DNA of 64,000 nt from Chitinolyticbacter albus (GCF_024437655.1 NZ_JANBVF010000016.1:1-64000), one strand, 5' to 3'. Positions 46,252 to 55,976 are shown, numbered from the stretch's first letter. Notes: generated by a model not told the origin, from the sequence alone. Numbers and translations are program-made.

Positions 46252-47361
46252 TCAGCGGCGCAGGCGATCGAACGACCACCCCAGCGCCAGCTCCTGGTCG
46301 GCGTATTCGAGGAAGGGCTGCAGCCCGGCGAGCAAAGCCGGCAGGTGCGGACGCAGCTCCTCGTGCATGCCTTTGTGCAGCATCAACAGCGCTTCGGCCA
46401 GCGTCGGCGCTGGCGTAGCGTCAGCGGCCTCGGGTGCCAACACCCGGTTTTCCCCCGGCGTGGCGTAGAGACGATCATTGGCAACCGCGATCAGCGCGGC
46501 GGCATCGTCACCGCTGTCTTCGCGTGAATTGGCGATGGCCACGCTCGCCGTCACCGCCAGCTGGCTGCCACGGAAGCTGATCTTGGCGCCAGCAAGCGCC
46601 TGGCGCAGCCGTTCGGCAAGGATGCGTGCCTCGCTCAGCGTGGTTCCCGGCGACACCACGGCGAAGCGCGGTCCCTCCACGTGGGCCAGCGTGTCCTCGC
46701 GTCGAAGTTTGGCCGCAAGCTGCTTGGCCAGCAAACTCAGCATCTGCTCCACGACACGGCTTCCGAGCTGATCGGACAGCGGCTGGTAGTGGTCGATTTC
46801 GACCAGCAGCAGTGTCACCTCGCCCTGATGCCGCTGGGCGAAGGCGAGCGCCTGCTCGGTCTGCAGCATCAAGAGGTGCGACGTGCCTGCACCGGTCTTG
46901 GCATCCACGGTGGTCGACCGCGCCGCCTCGCTACGGGTTTCCAGCAGGGCTTTTTGCGACACCGCACGTTCGATATTGGCGTTCACGCGCGCCAGCATCT
47001 CGGCACGGTCGGTCGATTTGGTGACGAAATCGCTGGCGCCGCGCTCTACGCAATGCAGCCGCGTCGCCTCGTCCTCTTCGCCGGAAATGATGATGATCGG
47101 CAAGCGACGCAGACGCTCGTCGCCGGAAGCACGGATGCGCGTCAGCAAGCCTATGCCGTCAAGCTCGGGCATGGTCAGATCGGACAGCAGCAACTGGATG
47201 GATTCGTCGGCCAGCACGGTACGCCAGCCCGCCTCGCCATCGCCTTCCTCGATCACATCGAACTGGTCGCCAAGATGCTTGCGCACCGTAGCGCGCACGA
47301 TGCGCGAATCGTCGACGATCAGGATGCGCGGGCGACCGGCAAGTTCATTGGCTGCTTGCAT
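46252..47361 (-). CDS. Response regulator with degenerate GGDEF domain
   Basis: A 369-aa cytosolic regulator. Residues about 10-130 are a receiver domain with acidic pair IVDDSR, phospho-Asp D61 (LLSDLTMPELDG), Ser in ISGEED and Lys in FVTKSTD. Residues about 160-310 have the shape of a GGDEF domain (LTLLLVEIDHYQPLSDQLG, AILAERLRQALAG), but the catalytic motif reads EGPRF (229-233), so cyclase activity is not expected. Five residues upstream RRED (220-223) keeps the RxxD pattern of the c-di-GMP inhibitory site. A C-terminal helical tail of ~55 residues follows. It is monocistronic; no cognate kinase is adjacent. Confidence 0.9.
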   Translation of the reverse strand: MQAANELAGRPRILIVDDSRIVRATVRKHLGDQFDVIEEGDGEAGWRTVLADESIQLLLSDLTMPELDGIGLLTRIRASGDERLRRLPIIIISGEEDEATRLHCVERGASDFVTKSTDRAEMLARVNANIERAVSQKALLETRSEAARSTTVDAKTGAGTSHLLMLQTEQALAFAQRHQGEVTLLLVEIDHYQPLSDQLGSRVVEQMLSLLAKQLAAKLRREDTLAHVEGPRFAVVSPGTTLSEARILAERLRQALAGAKISFRGSQLAVTASVAIANSREDSGDDAAALIAVANDRLYATPGENRVLAPEAADATPAPTLAEALLMLHKGMHEELRPHLPALLAGLQPFLEYADQELALGWSFDRLRR

Positions 47362-47487
47362 TTGTACTGGGACCTTTGCTTACAAATCCCGCCCAATCTA
47401 GCACACTCGAGCACAATTGGCCGAGCCGGGGTCGGACATACGCCAGCCAGCTACCGCAAACTGCTGCCTGCGGCATACACTGTCACC

Positions 47488-47838
47488 ATGCATCACGCCC
47501 AGCTCAACCTCTGCATCGCTCCCCTGACCCGCGCCGAGACCGACGCCGCGGTGCAGGCGCTCGCCGCGCTGCAGACGCAGGTGGTCCGCGTGATCCGGCA
47601 GCCGCTGGGCGGCGAGCTGTGCCTTGCCGTCATCGAGGCCGAGCGCACGGTGCAGGACGAAAGCCCGGTGTGGTGCCTGGAAAAACTCGCCGCCGGCATG
47701 TGGAACGAGATCGGCCGCTACGCCCGGATCAGCGCGAGCTGGCAGCAGGGCGATGACGAGGAGCTGTGGTATGAATATGGCGAAGACGACTATCGCCGGC
47801 TGATGCAGGCGTTCCGCCTGATGAAGCGCCGCGCCTGA
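47488..47838 (+). CDS. Hypothetical protein, 116 aa
   Basis: A small, soluble, unassigned protein. The opening HAQLNLCIAPLTRAETDAAV and the end DDYRRLMQAFRLMKRRA are helical, and the middle (VVRVIRQPLGGELCLAVIEAERTVQ) reads as beta-strand with a conserved-looking VWCLEKLAAGMWNEIGRYARIS. There are three cysteines and no signal peptide. It is divergent from the response regulator and convergent with rpsT, and ends just before a bidirectional terminator. An in-frame start much further upstream would run through the response regulator and is rejected. Confidence 0.7.
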   Translation: MHHAQLNLCIAPLTRAETDAAVQALAALQTQVVRVIRQPLGGELCLAVIEAERTVQDESPVWCLEKLAAGMWNEIGRYARISASWQQGDDEELWYEYGEDDYRRLMQAFRLMKRRA

Positions 47839-47852
47839 AAATCACGGGCAAT

Positions 47853-47880
47853 AAAAAAAACCCCGGCGAACCGGGGTTTT
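47853..47880. terminator. Bidirectional terminator between convergent genes
   Basis: AAAAAACCCCGG-CGAA-CCGGGGTTTT, with A-rich and T-rich flanks. It serves the 116-aa gene and rpsT. Confidence 0.93.
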
Positions 47881-47898
47881 CATCTTCCACATGGCAGC

Positions 47899-48165
47899 TT
47901 AAGCAGCCATGGCCTTGATGGCGGCGGACAGGCGGCTCTTATGGCGAGCGGCCTTGTTCTTGTGGAAGATCTTCTTGTCGGCGATGCCATCGATCACGGA
48001 AACCGATTGCTGGAACACCGATTTTGCGGCGCTCTGGTCGCCGGCTTCGATAGCCTTCAGCACCTTCTTGACCGCGGTGCGGAAAGCCGAACGCTGGCTG
48101 GCATTGTGCTGGCGGGCTTGTTCAGCCTGACGCGCACGCTTGCGAGCTTGGGCGCTGTTAGCCAT
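47899..48165 (-). CDS. rpsT: 30S ribosomal protein S20
   Basis: An 88-aa ribosomal protein that binds 16S rRNA early in 30S assembly. It has the normal length and the typical Lys/Arg/Ala-rich helical sequence: [64 protein letters not shown] lies eight bases before the ATG. It is divergent from murJ, the arrangement found in many Betaproteobacteria. Confidence 0.98.
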   Translation of the reverse strand: MANSAQARKRARQAEQARQHNASQRSAFRTAVKKVLKAIEAGDQSAAKSVFQQSVSVIDGIADKKIFHKNKAARHKSRLSAAIKAMAA

Positions 48166-48350
48166 TTGAATAACTCCTGAAGCTGTGGTCTTAAACCACC
48201 CGAAGCCTCAAGGCGCCGGGTAAGTCGATTCGGAAACGCCGGATCATATAGCAAGCCGCCGCCGCTTGCAAGGCCGAACGCTGCGCAGAACGTTCTACGC
48301 GCGACAGGCCACGCAGGGTAACATGCCGCATCTCCCCGCCGCCTTGCGCC

Positions 48351-49889
48351 ATGAACCTGCTCAAATCGCTTGCCGCCGTTAGTTCGATGACCATGGTTTC
48401 CCGCGTACTGGGCTTTGTGCGCGACATGCTGATTGCGCGACTGTTCGGTGCCAGCGCCGGCACCGATGCCTTCTTCGTCGCGCAGAAGCTACCCAACATG
48501 CTGCGGCGCGTTTTCGCCGAGGGCGCGTTCTCGCAGGCCTTCGTGCCCATCCTCGCCGAATACAAGAACCAGCAGGGCGACGATGCCAGCCGGGTGTTCC
48601 TGGCGCACGTATCGGGAATGCTCACGCTGATCCTGGCCGTGGTCACCACCCTGGGCATACTCGCCGCGCCGCTGGTGGTGTGGATTTCGGCGCCCGGCTT
48701 TGCCAAGGAAGCGGGCAAGTTCGCACTCACCGTCGATCTGTTGCGCATCACCTTCCCCTACATCCTGCTGATCTCGCTCTCGTCGCTTGCCGGCGCGGTG
48801 CTCAATACCTGGAACCGCTTTTCGGTACCGGCCTTCGTGCCCACGCTGCTCAACGTGGCGATGATCGTGTTCGCGCTGTGGCTATCGCCCTATTTCGACC
48901 CACCGCTGATGGCGCTGGGCTGGGGCATGCTCGCCGGTGGCATCCTGCAGCTGGTCTGGCAGTTTCCGGCCCTCAAAGAGATCGGCATGCTGGTGCTGCC
49001 GCGGGTGAAGCTGCGCGATCCCGCAGTCTGGCGGGTGATGAAGAAAATGGGCCCTGCGCTGTTCGGCGTTTCGGTCGGGCAAATCTCGCTGTTGATCAAT
49101 ACCGCCTTCGCCTCATTCATGGTTTCGGCCTCGGTATCATGGATGTACTACGCGGACCGCCTGATGGAATTTCCCAGTGGCGTACTGGGCGTGGCGCTCG
49201 GCACCATTTTGCTGCCGTCACTTTCCAAGACCTATGCCAGCAACGATACCGCCGAGTACTCGCGTCTGCTCGATTGGGGGCTACGTCTCGCGCTGCTGCT
49301 GGCGCTGCCCTCGGCCGTCGCGCTGGCGGTGATCTCCGGCCCGTTGACCATCGCGCTGTTCCAGTACAAGGAATTCACCCTGCACGATGCGGCGATGACG
49401 CAGCAGGCGCTGATCGCTTATTCGGTCGGCCTCGTCGGCCTGATCATGGTGAAGATCCTGGCGCCGGGCTTTTATGCACGGCAGAACATCAAGACGCCGG
49501 TGAAGATTGCACTCGTCACGCTGACGCTGACGCAGCTGATGAACCTCGCCTTCGTCTGGCACCTCAAGCACGCGGGCCTCGCGCTCGCCATCGGCCTTGG
49601 CGCCTGCTTCAACGCCGGCGTGCTGCTGCGGCAACTGCGCCGCCACGGCATCTACACCCCGCAGCCGGGCTGGCCACGCTTCTTCGCCAAACTCGTCACC
49701 GCCGTTACTGTGATGGCCGCCGTGCTGATCGCGGCGCAATGGCTGCTACCGGCCTTTCATAGCGCGGGCTTGTTGCTGCGCCTCACTTGGCTGGGCATCT
49801 TGGTCGCAGCCGGTCTCGTGGCTTATTTCGGTACGCTGGCCGCGCTGGGTTTTCGGCCACGCGACTTCTCGCGCCGCGCCGTGCAGTAA
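48351..49889 (+). CDS. murJ: Lipid II flippase
   Basis: Moves the peptidoglycan precursor lipid II across the inner membrane. The 512-aa protein is a MOP-superfamily transporter with about 14 helices. It begins [27 protein letters not shown], the canonical MurJ opening containing the essential first-helix arginines, followed by [26 protein letters not shown]. Length and topology are normal. It is divergent from rpsT, with about 185 bp between them; no good Shine-Dalgarno sequence is visible before the ATG. It ends shortly before a convergent HD-GYP gene. Confidence 0.96.
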   Translation: MNLLKSLAAVSSMTMVSRVLGFVRDMLIARLFGASAGTDAFFVAQKLPNMLRRVFAEGAFSQAFVPILAEYKNQQGDDASRVFLAHVSGMLTLILAVVTTLGILAAPLVVWISAPGFAKEAGKFALTVDLLRITFPYILLISLSSLAGAVLNTWNRFSVPAFVPTLLNVAMIVFALWLSPYFDPPLMALGWGMLAGGILQLVWQFPALKEIGMLVLPRVKLRDPAVWRVMKKMGPALFGVSVGQISLLINTAFASFMVSASVSWMYYADRLMEFPSGVLGVALGTILLPSLSKTYASNDTAEYSRLLDWGLRLALLLALPSAVALAVISGPLTIALFQYKEFTLHDAAMTQQALIAYSVGLVGLIMVKILAPGFYARQNIKTPVKIALVTLTLTQLMNLAFVWHLKHAGLALAIGLGACFNAGVLLRQLRRHGIYTPQPGWPRFFAKLVTAVTVMAAVLIAAQWLLPAFHSAGLLLRLTWLGILVAAGLVAYFGTLAALGFRPRDFSRRAVQ

Positions 49890-49916
49890 GCCGGCCATCG
49901 GCCGGCCGCACCGTCG

Positions 49917-52826
49917 CTACACGCTGGCCAGCAACGCAGCCTCGTCGACAGTGTCGATCTGCCCCGGCTGCAGATAGACCATGGCATAGCGCCGGTAGAC
50001 GCCCGATTCGACGAACAGGCGAAACAGCGCCACATCGACATGCGCCTCCCGCGCCATGCGCGCCATGATGGCCAGCGCTTCCGAGAGTTTCTTGCCCTCC
50101 TTGTACGGCCGGTCGATCGCGGTCAATGCTTCGAAGATGTCCGCGATCGCCATCATGCGCGCCGGCACGCTCATCTCGTCGCGACTCAGCCCCTTGGGAT
50201 AACCGGTGCCATCCATTTTCTCGTGATGGCCGCCGGCGAGCTCGGGCACGCTGGCCAGATGGCGCGGGAACGGCAGTTTCTCCAGCATCACGATGGTCTG
50301 CACGATATGTTCGTTGATCTTGTAGCGCTCCTCCATCGTGAGCGTGCCACGCGCCACCGACAGGTTGTACAGCTCGCCACGGTGATACAGATGTTCGGGC
50401 ATACGCATGGTGAAGCCGTATTCGTCCGGCAGCACATCATGGGACGAGCGCGCGATTTCGTGCTCGGGGCGGTCGGCCAGCAAGGGCTCGTCCACCGGCA
50501 GCGACGGCTCCGGGAACGCCGCCATGCGTAGGTGCTCCTCGTGCGAGACACCCAATCGATTGGACAGCGTGCGGCGCCAGCTCCGAGTCGCGATGCGCTG
50601 CAAGCGCTCGATCTTGTCCGGCGCCATGAACTCGCTGCCGAGGTTGCAGGCGGCGACAAAGGCGAAATCATCGTCCAGCCGGGCAAGCTCGGCGTCGCGC
50701 GCCACGGCCAGCGCCGACGCATCGCCACCGGCCGCAACGCCCTGCCAGTAGGTCAGCTCGACATCGCGCTTGAGCACCTCAAACCGGGTACGGATTTCAT
50801 GGATACGGTCGTACAGCGTTTCGAGCTTGGTCGCCTTGTCGACCACGTATTCCGGCGTGGTGACCTTGCCGCAATCGTGCAGCCAGGCGGCGATGCGCAG
50901 CGCTTCGCGCTCGTCAGTATCGAGCGTGAAGCCGGCAAAGGGTCCCGTTTCTGCATCGCACGCGGCATCGGCCAGCATCTGGGTCAGCACCGGAACACGC
51001 TGGCAATGGCCGCCGGTATAGGGGCTCTTGGCATCGATGGCGCCGGCCACCAGCTGGATGAAAGCCTCGAGCAGTGCCTTTTGCTCGGCGATCAGCTTCT
51101 GCGTGTCGATGGCGGCCGCCGCACTGCCGGACAGCGCCTCGATCAGCGCCACAAGCTCAGGACTGACCTCGCGCTTGGCGCCCAGCGCATCACGATCGTC
51201 CTCGAGGATCAGCAATACCCCGAGCGACGCACCGCGCCGGTCTATCAGCGGGATCGCGATCAGCGTCATCGGCCGGCTAAATTCGGCCATGCCTTCGAAC
51301 CACTCGGCCAGCGTGGCGATGCCGTGCGTCACCGTCACCGTCCGCCCGCTGTGTGCGGCCTCGGCCACCGGATGCTCTGCGTCCACCGCCACCCAGGGCG
51401 GCAAACCCTGCGCCGGCCCCTCCTCCCAGCGCACCTGCGCTGGCGCCAGCCGGCCATCGGCCTCGCGCAGATAGATCACCCCGCCATGGGCCGCGGCGAT
51501 ATGAATCGTTTCGCCCAGGATGCGTGCCAGCAACGTATCGAAGTGTCGCTCGGACGCCAGCGCGGCGCCGATATCGACAAACTGCCGTATGGTCGACTTC
51601 ATCACGCTCATGGCCTGCGCCAGCTCGTCGATTTCCGAGATGAACGAGCTCACGGTCATCGGCCGCTCGAAATGCAGCGCCTGGATATCGCGCGCCTCGC
51701 GGGTCAAGGCGACCAGCGGGCGAGACGCCAGCCGGGACAGCCACACCGTCAGCGGAATCATCAACGCCAAGAGGCCGATGGCGATCATCACGGTTTCGCG
51801 GCGCAAGCGACGCGCGTCGGCCAGCAATTCATCCTCGGGCGCGGCCAGGACCAGCGACAGCTGCTGCTTGCCGCCCGGTACAGCGATGCTCGCCACATGC
51901 CCCTGCCAATCCCGTCGCTCCGCCTTGACACGATGGGTGCCGGCGCCAAGCGCCAGCGTCGCCGGCAGCACGGCCACGCCCAACGACTCAACGTCAGCCA
52001 GCTTGAAACCATTCGCACCATCGGTGCGCAGGATACGGGCCGGATCGCGGTAGGCGACCATCCGACCCTGGGCGTCGACCAGCGCAAGCTCGGCCCCCGG
52101 TGTGATGCGTTCGGCGGCGAGCGCCGTCGACAATGCCGACAGCGTGATGTCGACCGCGACCACGGCATTGCCATCCGGCGTGCGCCGGGCCAGCGTGGTG
52201 CCGACCTCTCGCGTGGTGAAGAACACGTACGGTGCAGTGGCCACCACCAGATCCTGCGCCACTGCCGCGCCGTACCAGGGTCGTTGGCGCGCGTCGAACA
52301 GGTAGGCCGGATCAAGCTGTTCGCCCAGCCGGCGCAAGGCAGCGTCGAAATACAGATAGCGCCCAACCACGCTGCCGGCAGGCCGCTCCACGCTCTGCAC
52401 CAGCCAGACCGTGCCAGGGGGCGGTGAGAAACGGGCCCGCATCGTCGCCGCGTCATAGTGTCGCAACAGGAAGAAATCGCCACGAGTGTTGCCCGCGTAG
52501 ATCGCCGACTGTGCCGGCTGGCTCTGCAACGCGCGTACCAGATAAGGCAGGTTGATTAGACGAGCGTCGAGCGAGCCCGCCCGCGCAAAATCGTGCTGCG
52601 CCAAGAGATCGACCACCGTGGTACTGCCACCATACAGCGCGCTGACCCGCTGCGTGGTCTGCTCGCCGATGCGGCCAAACAGCGATTGCGACGCCGACAG
52701 CAACATGCGGCTGGCCTGGCGGTCGTTGTAGATAATGCTGATCGTCGCAAACACGGCGATCAGCAGCAGGAACAACCAGGAGATATGGATATGCAGTGGA
52801 TAGCGGACACGTTCGGTCTGGGACAT
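49917..52826 (-). CDS. Membrane sensor with HD-GYP c-di-GMP phosphodiesterase domain
   Basis: A 969-aa inner-membrane signalling protein. Order: TM1 about residues 14-33; a large dCache-like periplasmic sensor about 35-335 (contains YDAATMRARFSPPPGTVW and ERITPGAELALVDAQGR); TM2 about 345-365; HAMP-like linker; GAF-like domain about 440-590 (VIYLREADGRLAPAQVRW); HD-GYP domain about 610-960, with metal ligands in HDCGKVTTPEYVVD near 650 and the GYP motif in HHEKMDGTGYPKGL near 867. The catalytic motifs look intact, so c-di-GMP hydrolysis is expected. The start follows the aminotransferase terminator; an upstream in-frame reading is antisense to that gene and rejected. Confidence 0.92.
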   Translation of the reverse strand: MSQTERVRYPLHIHISWLFLLLIAVFATISIIYNDRQASRMLLSASQSLFGRIGEQTTQRVSALYGGSTTVVDLLAQHDFARAGSLDARLINLPYLVRALQSQPAQSAIYAGNTRGDFFLLRHYDAATMRARFSPPPGTVWLVQSVERPAGSVVGRYLYFDAALRRLGEQLDPAYLFDARQRPWYGAAVAQDLVVATAPYVFFTTREVGTTLARRTPDGNAVVAVDITLSALSTALAAERITPGAELALVDAQGRMVAYRDPARILRTDGANGFKLADVESLGVAVLPATLALGAGTHRVKAERRDWQGHVASIAVPGGKQQLSLVLAAPEDELLADARRLRRETVMIAIGLLALMIPLTVWLSRLASRPLVALTREARDIQALHFERPMTVSSFISEIDELAQAMSVMKSTIRQFVDIGAALASERHFDTLLARILGETIHIAAAHGGVIYLREADGRLAPAQVRWEEGPAQGLPPWVAVDAEHPVAEAAHSGRTVTVTHGIATLAEWFEGMAEFSRPMTLIAIPLIDRRGASLGVLLILEDDRDALGAKREVSPELVALIEALSGSAAAAIDTQKLIAEQKALLEAFIQLVAGAIDAKSPYTGGHCQRVPVLTQMLADAACDAETGPFAGFTLDTDEREALRIAAWLHDCGKVTTPEYVVDKATKLETLYDRIHEIRTRFEVLKRDVELTYWQGVAAGGDASALAVARDAELARLDDDFAFVAACNLGSEFMAPDKIERLQRIATRSWRRTLSNRLGVSHEEHLRMAAFPEPSLPVDEPLLADRPEHEIARSSHDVLPDEYGFTMRMPEHLYHRGELYNLSVARGTLTMEERYKINEHIVQTIVMLEKLPFPRHLASVPELAGGHHEKMDGTGYPKGLSRDEMSVPARMMAIADIFEALTAIDRPYKEGKKLSEALAIMARMAREAHVDVALFRLFVESGVYRRYAMVYLQPGQIDTVDEAALLASV

Positions 52827-52906
52827 GGCAGTGGCATCGGGCGGGCGCTGTTTGAGTTTAGAAGGCGCATCACCGTTTCGCCCACCGTTCGCCCCGCCAC
52901 AAAGCA

Positions 52907-52933
52907 AAACGCCCCGCACAAGGCGGGGCGTTT
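52907..52933 (-). terminator. Terminator after the aminotransferase gene
   Basis: Read on the minus strand: AAACGCCCCGC-CTTGT-GCGGGGCGTTTTGCTTT, 20 bp after the aminotransferase stop and upstream of the HD-GYP gene. Confidence 0.85.
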
Positions 52934-52953
52934 CCGGCACGACCTGTGCGGGA

Positions 52954-54156
52954 TCAGACCACCTGGGCGATCGCGTCAGCCACGTAGCCGATGTTGCCGC
53001 TGTTGAGCGCGGCCAGGCAGATGCGACCGGTCGACACGGCGTAGATGCCATGCTCGGCGCGCAGCACCTCGACCTGGGCTGCGGTGAGGCCGGTGTAGGA
53101 GAACATGCCGCGCTGATTGACCACGAAGGAGAAATCCTGCGCCACGCCACGGGCCTTCAGCGTGTCGACGAGGCCCGAGCGCATTGCGCGGATGCGGTCA
53201 CGCATGCCGGCCAGCTCCGCTTCCCACTGCGCACGCAGCTCGGTGCTCGACAGCACGGCGGCCACCAGCGCGCCACCGTGGATCGGCGGGTTGGAGTAGT
53301 TGGTGCGGATCACGCGCTTCAGTTGGCTCAATACGCGACCCGACTCTTCCTTGCCGCTGGTGATGATGGACAGCGCGCCAACGCGCTCGCCATAGAGCGA
53401 GAAGCTCTTGGAGAACGAGCTGGAGATGAAGAACTGCAAGCCCGAGGCAGCAAAGGCGCGCACGGCGACCGCGTCAGCGTCGATGCCGTCGGCAAAGCCC
53501 TGGTAGGCCATGTCGAGGAAGGGCACCAAACCCCGCTCGCGGCAGGCTTCGACCACTTCGCCCCATTGCGCGTCGGTGAGGTCCGCACCGGTCGGGTTAT
53601 GGCAGCAGGCGTGCAGGATGATGACCGAGCCCGGCGCGTACGACAGCAGCGCGGCCTTCATCGCAGCGAAGTTCACGCCGCGGGTGACGGCATCGTAGTA
53701 CGGGTAGTTTTCGACCTGGAAACCGGCCGATTCGAACAGTGCGCGGTGGTTTTCCCAGCTCGGATCGCTGATGTAGACCGTCGCATCGGGCGACAGGCGC
53801 TTGATGAAATCGGCGCCGATCTTGAGCGCGCCAGTGCCGCCCAGGGCCTGGGCGGTGACGACGCGACCGGCGTCGGTCAGCTCGCTCTTGTCGCCGAACA
53901 GCAGGTTCTGCACGGCGTTGTTGTAGACGGCCGGGCCTTCGATCGGCTGGTAGCCGCGCGGCGGCGCGTTCTTCAGCCGGGCGTCCTCAGCGGCCTTGAC
54001 GGCGGCCAGCAGCGGCAGCTTGCCGTTGTCGTCGTAGTACACGCCGACGCCCAGGTTCACTTTGTTGCTGCGGGTGTCGGCGTTGTAGGCTTCGTTCAGA
54101 CCCAGGATGGGGTCACGGGGCGCCATTTCCACGGCGGCAAAGATCGAGGCGGTCAT
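52954..54156 (-). CDS. Aromatic/aspartate aminotransferase (class I)
   Basis: A 400-aa PLP enzyme of the AspC/TyrB family that transfers amino groups between aspartate or aromatic amino acids and 2-oxoglutarate. Motifs are NLGVGVYYDDNGKLPLL, the conserved HACCHNPTGADLT (PLP-binding Asn/Pro region), the Tyr in DMAYQGFADG, and the PLP lysine in SSSFSKSFSLYGERVG. The Arg for the substrate carboxylate is in TNYSNPPIHGG/RICLAAL. TyrB and AspC cannot be told apart safely by eye. The start MTASIFAAVEMAPRDP gives normal length. It is a single gene with its own terminator. Confidence 0.95.
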   Translation of the reverse strand: MTASIFAAVEMAPRDPILGLNEAYNADTRSNKVNLGVGVYYDDNGKLPLLAAVKAAEDARLKNAPPRGYQPIEGPAVYNNAVQNLLFGDKSELTDAGRVVTAQALGGTGALKIGADFIKRLSPDATVYISDPSWENHRALFESAGFQVENYPYYDAVTRGVNFAAMKAALLSYAPGSVIILHACCHNPTGADLTDAQWGEVVEACRERGLVPFLDMAYQGFADGIDADAVAVRAFAASGLQFFISSSFSKSFSLYGERVGALSIITSGKEESGRVLSQLKRVIRTNYSNPPIHGGALVAAVLSSTELRAQWEAELAGMRDRIRAMRSGLVDTLKARGVAQDFSFVVNQRGMFSYTGLTAAQVEVLRAEHGIYAVSTGRICLAALNSGNIGYVADAIAQVV

Positions 54157-54266
54157 GCAGTGCTCCAAGGCGTTTTCGGGCGCAACTTCGCCCATCGACA
54201 ATGAAAACGCCATTCTACACAGCCCGCCGCCCGCGCTGACAGGGGGCCGGCGTAACAGCGGGTAAA

Positions 54267-54896
54267 TCAGGGCGCCGGCGCATGCGGCTTGGTAGGCGCC
54301 GGCGTGGCCGCAGCATCGGGAACCGGCTTGATGGCATTCGACGTGCCCGAGGTGATCGGCTCCCGCTTGAGGCAACCGGCCATCTCGCTCAATTTCTGCC
54401 CGGGGCGCACCACGCAACGGGTGTTGCCAAAACGCAAGTAGCCCTTGTCGGCGGGTGCCGCGGCCGCCGCGGGTGGCTGGGTAGCGGCATGCGCAGCCGC
54501 GCTGGCCGCGGCAACTTGCGCCTTGAGCGCCTCGAACTCGCCCTTGAGCACGGCGTAGGAGGCCTCGGTCGCGGCGTGAGTGGCGTTGAGTTCGGTCAGT
54601 TTGCCCTGCATCGCTTCGGTGGCCAGCCGCGCTTCGCGCCAGCCATCGGCATTGCGCTGCAGCGCGCTGCGCAGCAGCGTGATCTGGTCGACGTACTGCT
54701 TTTCGTTGAACTCCCGCACGAAATAACCGACCGCCAGGCCGATGCCCAGCAGCAGGATCACCCCAAGCACGCCACCGGCGATCATCAGCTGCAGGCGAAA
54801 GCGCTGCAGCACGGACGGCGTGGTCGATGCATCGCCCGCAGCCTCGATCACGGGCTGGTCCGTGGTGATGATTTCGACGATGGGTTGATCGCTCAT
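54267..54896 (-). CDS. Single-pass membrane protein with coiled coil, unknown
   Basis: A 209-aa protein: acidic cytosolic N-terminus, one strong helix at about residues 38-60 (LMIAGGVLGVILLLGIGLAVGYF), then a predicted coiled coil (about 62-135, with KQYVDQITLLRSALQRNA and ATEASYAVLKGEFEAL), an Ala/Pro-rich linker and a short region with two cysteines (NTRCVVRPGQKLSEMAGCLKRE). The C-terminus is Pro/Ala-rich. The topology resembles a small envelope scaffold, but I do not recognise a family. It follows the LEA2 lipoprotein gene by nine bases and closes a three-gene run. Confidence 0.8.
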   Translation of the reverse strand: MSDQPIVEIITTDQPVIEAAGDASTTPSVLQRFRLQLMIAGGVLGVILLLGIGLAVGYFVREFNEKQYVDQITLLRSALQRNADGWREARLATEAMQGKLTELNATHAATEASYAVLKGEFEALKAQVAAASAAAHAATQPPAAAAAPADKGYLRFGNTRCVVRPGQKLSEMAGCLKREPITSGTSNAIKPVPDAAATPAPTKPHAPAP

Positions 54897-54905
54897 GGCG
54901 CGGTC

Positions 54906-55385
54906 TCAGAACTGCTGGGTCTTGGGTTTGGGGGCAAACAGGCCATCGATCGCGGGAACGTCGCCCTCAACCGTAAAGGGCACACCGTCGGCACGCATCG
55001 GTATGAACAGCTTACCGGCGAGCTTGTAGCGTGGCGACCCCGATTCGGTGGCGCGGCGCAGCTGGCGGATCAAGCTTGCCAGATTGCTGGTCACGTCGAT
55101 CGCGATGCGCGCCTCGCCCAACGCCGGCAATGTAATCGCTTGCGCGGCGACGCCGGATGCCAAGGGCTGGCCATTGATTTCCAGCGTGGTATCGAGCCCC
55201 TTGATCGGGATGGCGATATCGTTCGGATTCTCGATGCGCAGCGTCAGCGTAAAGCGCTGCTCGAGCAGCCCGGCCTCCTTGAGCGCAATGCCGGCCAGCG
55301 ACACGCGCGGCTTCTCGAAATGGCTGGGGACGCCCGCGCAGGCAGTAAGCAACAGGGTGCAGGCGATCAGGATCAGGCGGCGCAT
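54906..55385 (-). CDS. LEA type 2-family lipoprotein
   Basis: A 159-aa lipoprotein: signal peptide MRRLILIACTLLLTAC with lipobox LTAC (cysteine at residue 16), then a single LEA14-like beta-sandwich domain (FEKPRVSLAGIALKEAGLLEQ, FTLTLRIENPNDIAIPIKGLDTTLEINGQ). The domain occurs in desiccation- and envelope-related proteins and has no enzymatic activity. It sits between a thioesterase gene (one base apart) and a coiled-coil membrane protein (nine bases apart). Confidence 0.9.
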   Translation of the reverse strand: MRRLILIACTLLLTACAGVPSHFEKPRVSLAGIALKEAGLLEQRFTLTLRIENPNDIAIPIKGLDTTLEINGQPLASGVAAQAITLPALGEARIAIDVTSNLASLIRQLRRATESGSPRYKLAGKLFIPMRADGVPFTVEGDVPAIDGLFAPKPKTQQF

Positions 55386-55386
55386 G

Positions 55387-55797
55387 TCAGTGCTCCTCCA
55401 GCATGGGCAGCAAGCGTTCGGCTATGGCGCCGGTGAAGGGGCGCGCGCCTTGCTGCTCGGGATGGATGACGGCGAAGGTGACGTCGGCCTCGGCCACCAG
55501 TTTGTCGTTATCGGCCCGCACGATGCGCTGCGCGACCACGCCGTGGCGCTCGCCGATCTCCGACAGCCAGGTTTCGACCACCAGCTCGTCGCCCATGGTC
55601 GCCGGACGCTTGTAGCGGATGTCGATGCGACTCACCACCAGCGCCAGCCGCTCCTGCATGAACCAGTCGAGCTGGCCCGCGGACTCCATCATTTCCCAGC
55701 GCGCCTCCTCCAGGAATTCCAGATAGCGGGCATTGTTCACATGGCCGTAGAGATCGAGATGATATCCGCGAACCTTGATCGGCGTGCGTTGCGGCAT
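55387..55797 (-). CDS. Hotdog-fold acyl-CoA thioesterase, YbgC-like
   Basis: A 136-aa protein of the 4-hydroxybenzoyl-CoA thioesterase group. The active-site Asp lies in LDLYGHVNNARYLEFLEEAR (residues about 11-30), with the helix that covers the site, followed by IRYKRPATMGDELVVETWL and the end strand AEADVTFAVIHPE. Such enzymes act as homotetramers on short acyl- or aromatic-CoA substrates; specificity cannot be read from the sequence. The start MPQRTPIKVRGYH avoids an upstream Arg-rich reading. It leads a run with the LEA2 lipoprotein (one base between) and a membrane protein. Confidence 0.92.
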   Translation of the reverse strand: MPQRTPIKVRGYHLDLYGHVNNARYLEFLEEARWEMMESAGQLDWFMQERLALVVSRIDIRYKRPATMGDELVVETWLSEIGERHGVVAQRIVRADNDKLVAEADVTFAVIHPEQQGARPFTGAIAERLLPMLEEH

Positions 55798-55976
55798 GAA
55801 GCCATCCTGACGGGTTGCTATGGTCGCATCTTGGTCCGGCAACGGCCTGCGAGACAAGAGGGGAAAATCACCCGGCGCGCCGCAGTCGGGCCCAAAGCTT
55901 GATCTGGACACTATGAAAGCCGGCGCGGCTTGCTACATAATCGGCCGCATCACTTAGATCGCTGACCACCAAAGCG

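Noticed and set aside
52827-53150. Longer N-terminus for the HD-GYP protein
   Set aside because: It is antisense-like to the aminotransferase end, lacks any protein features and crosses a terminator.
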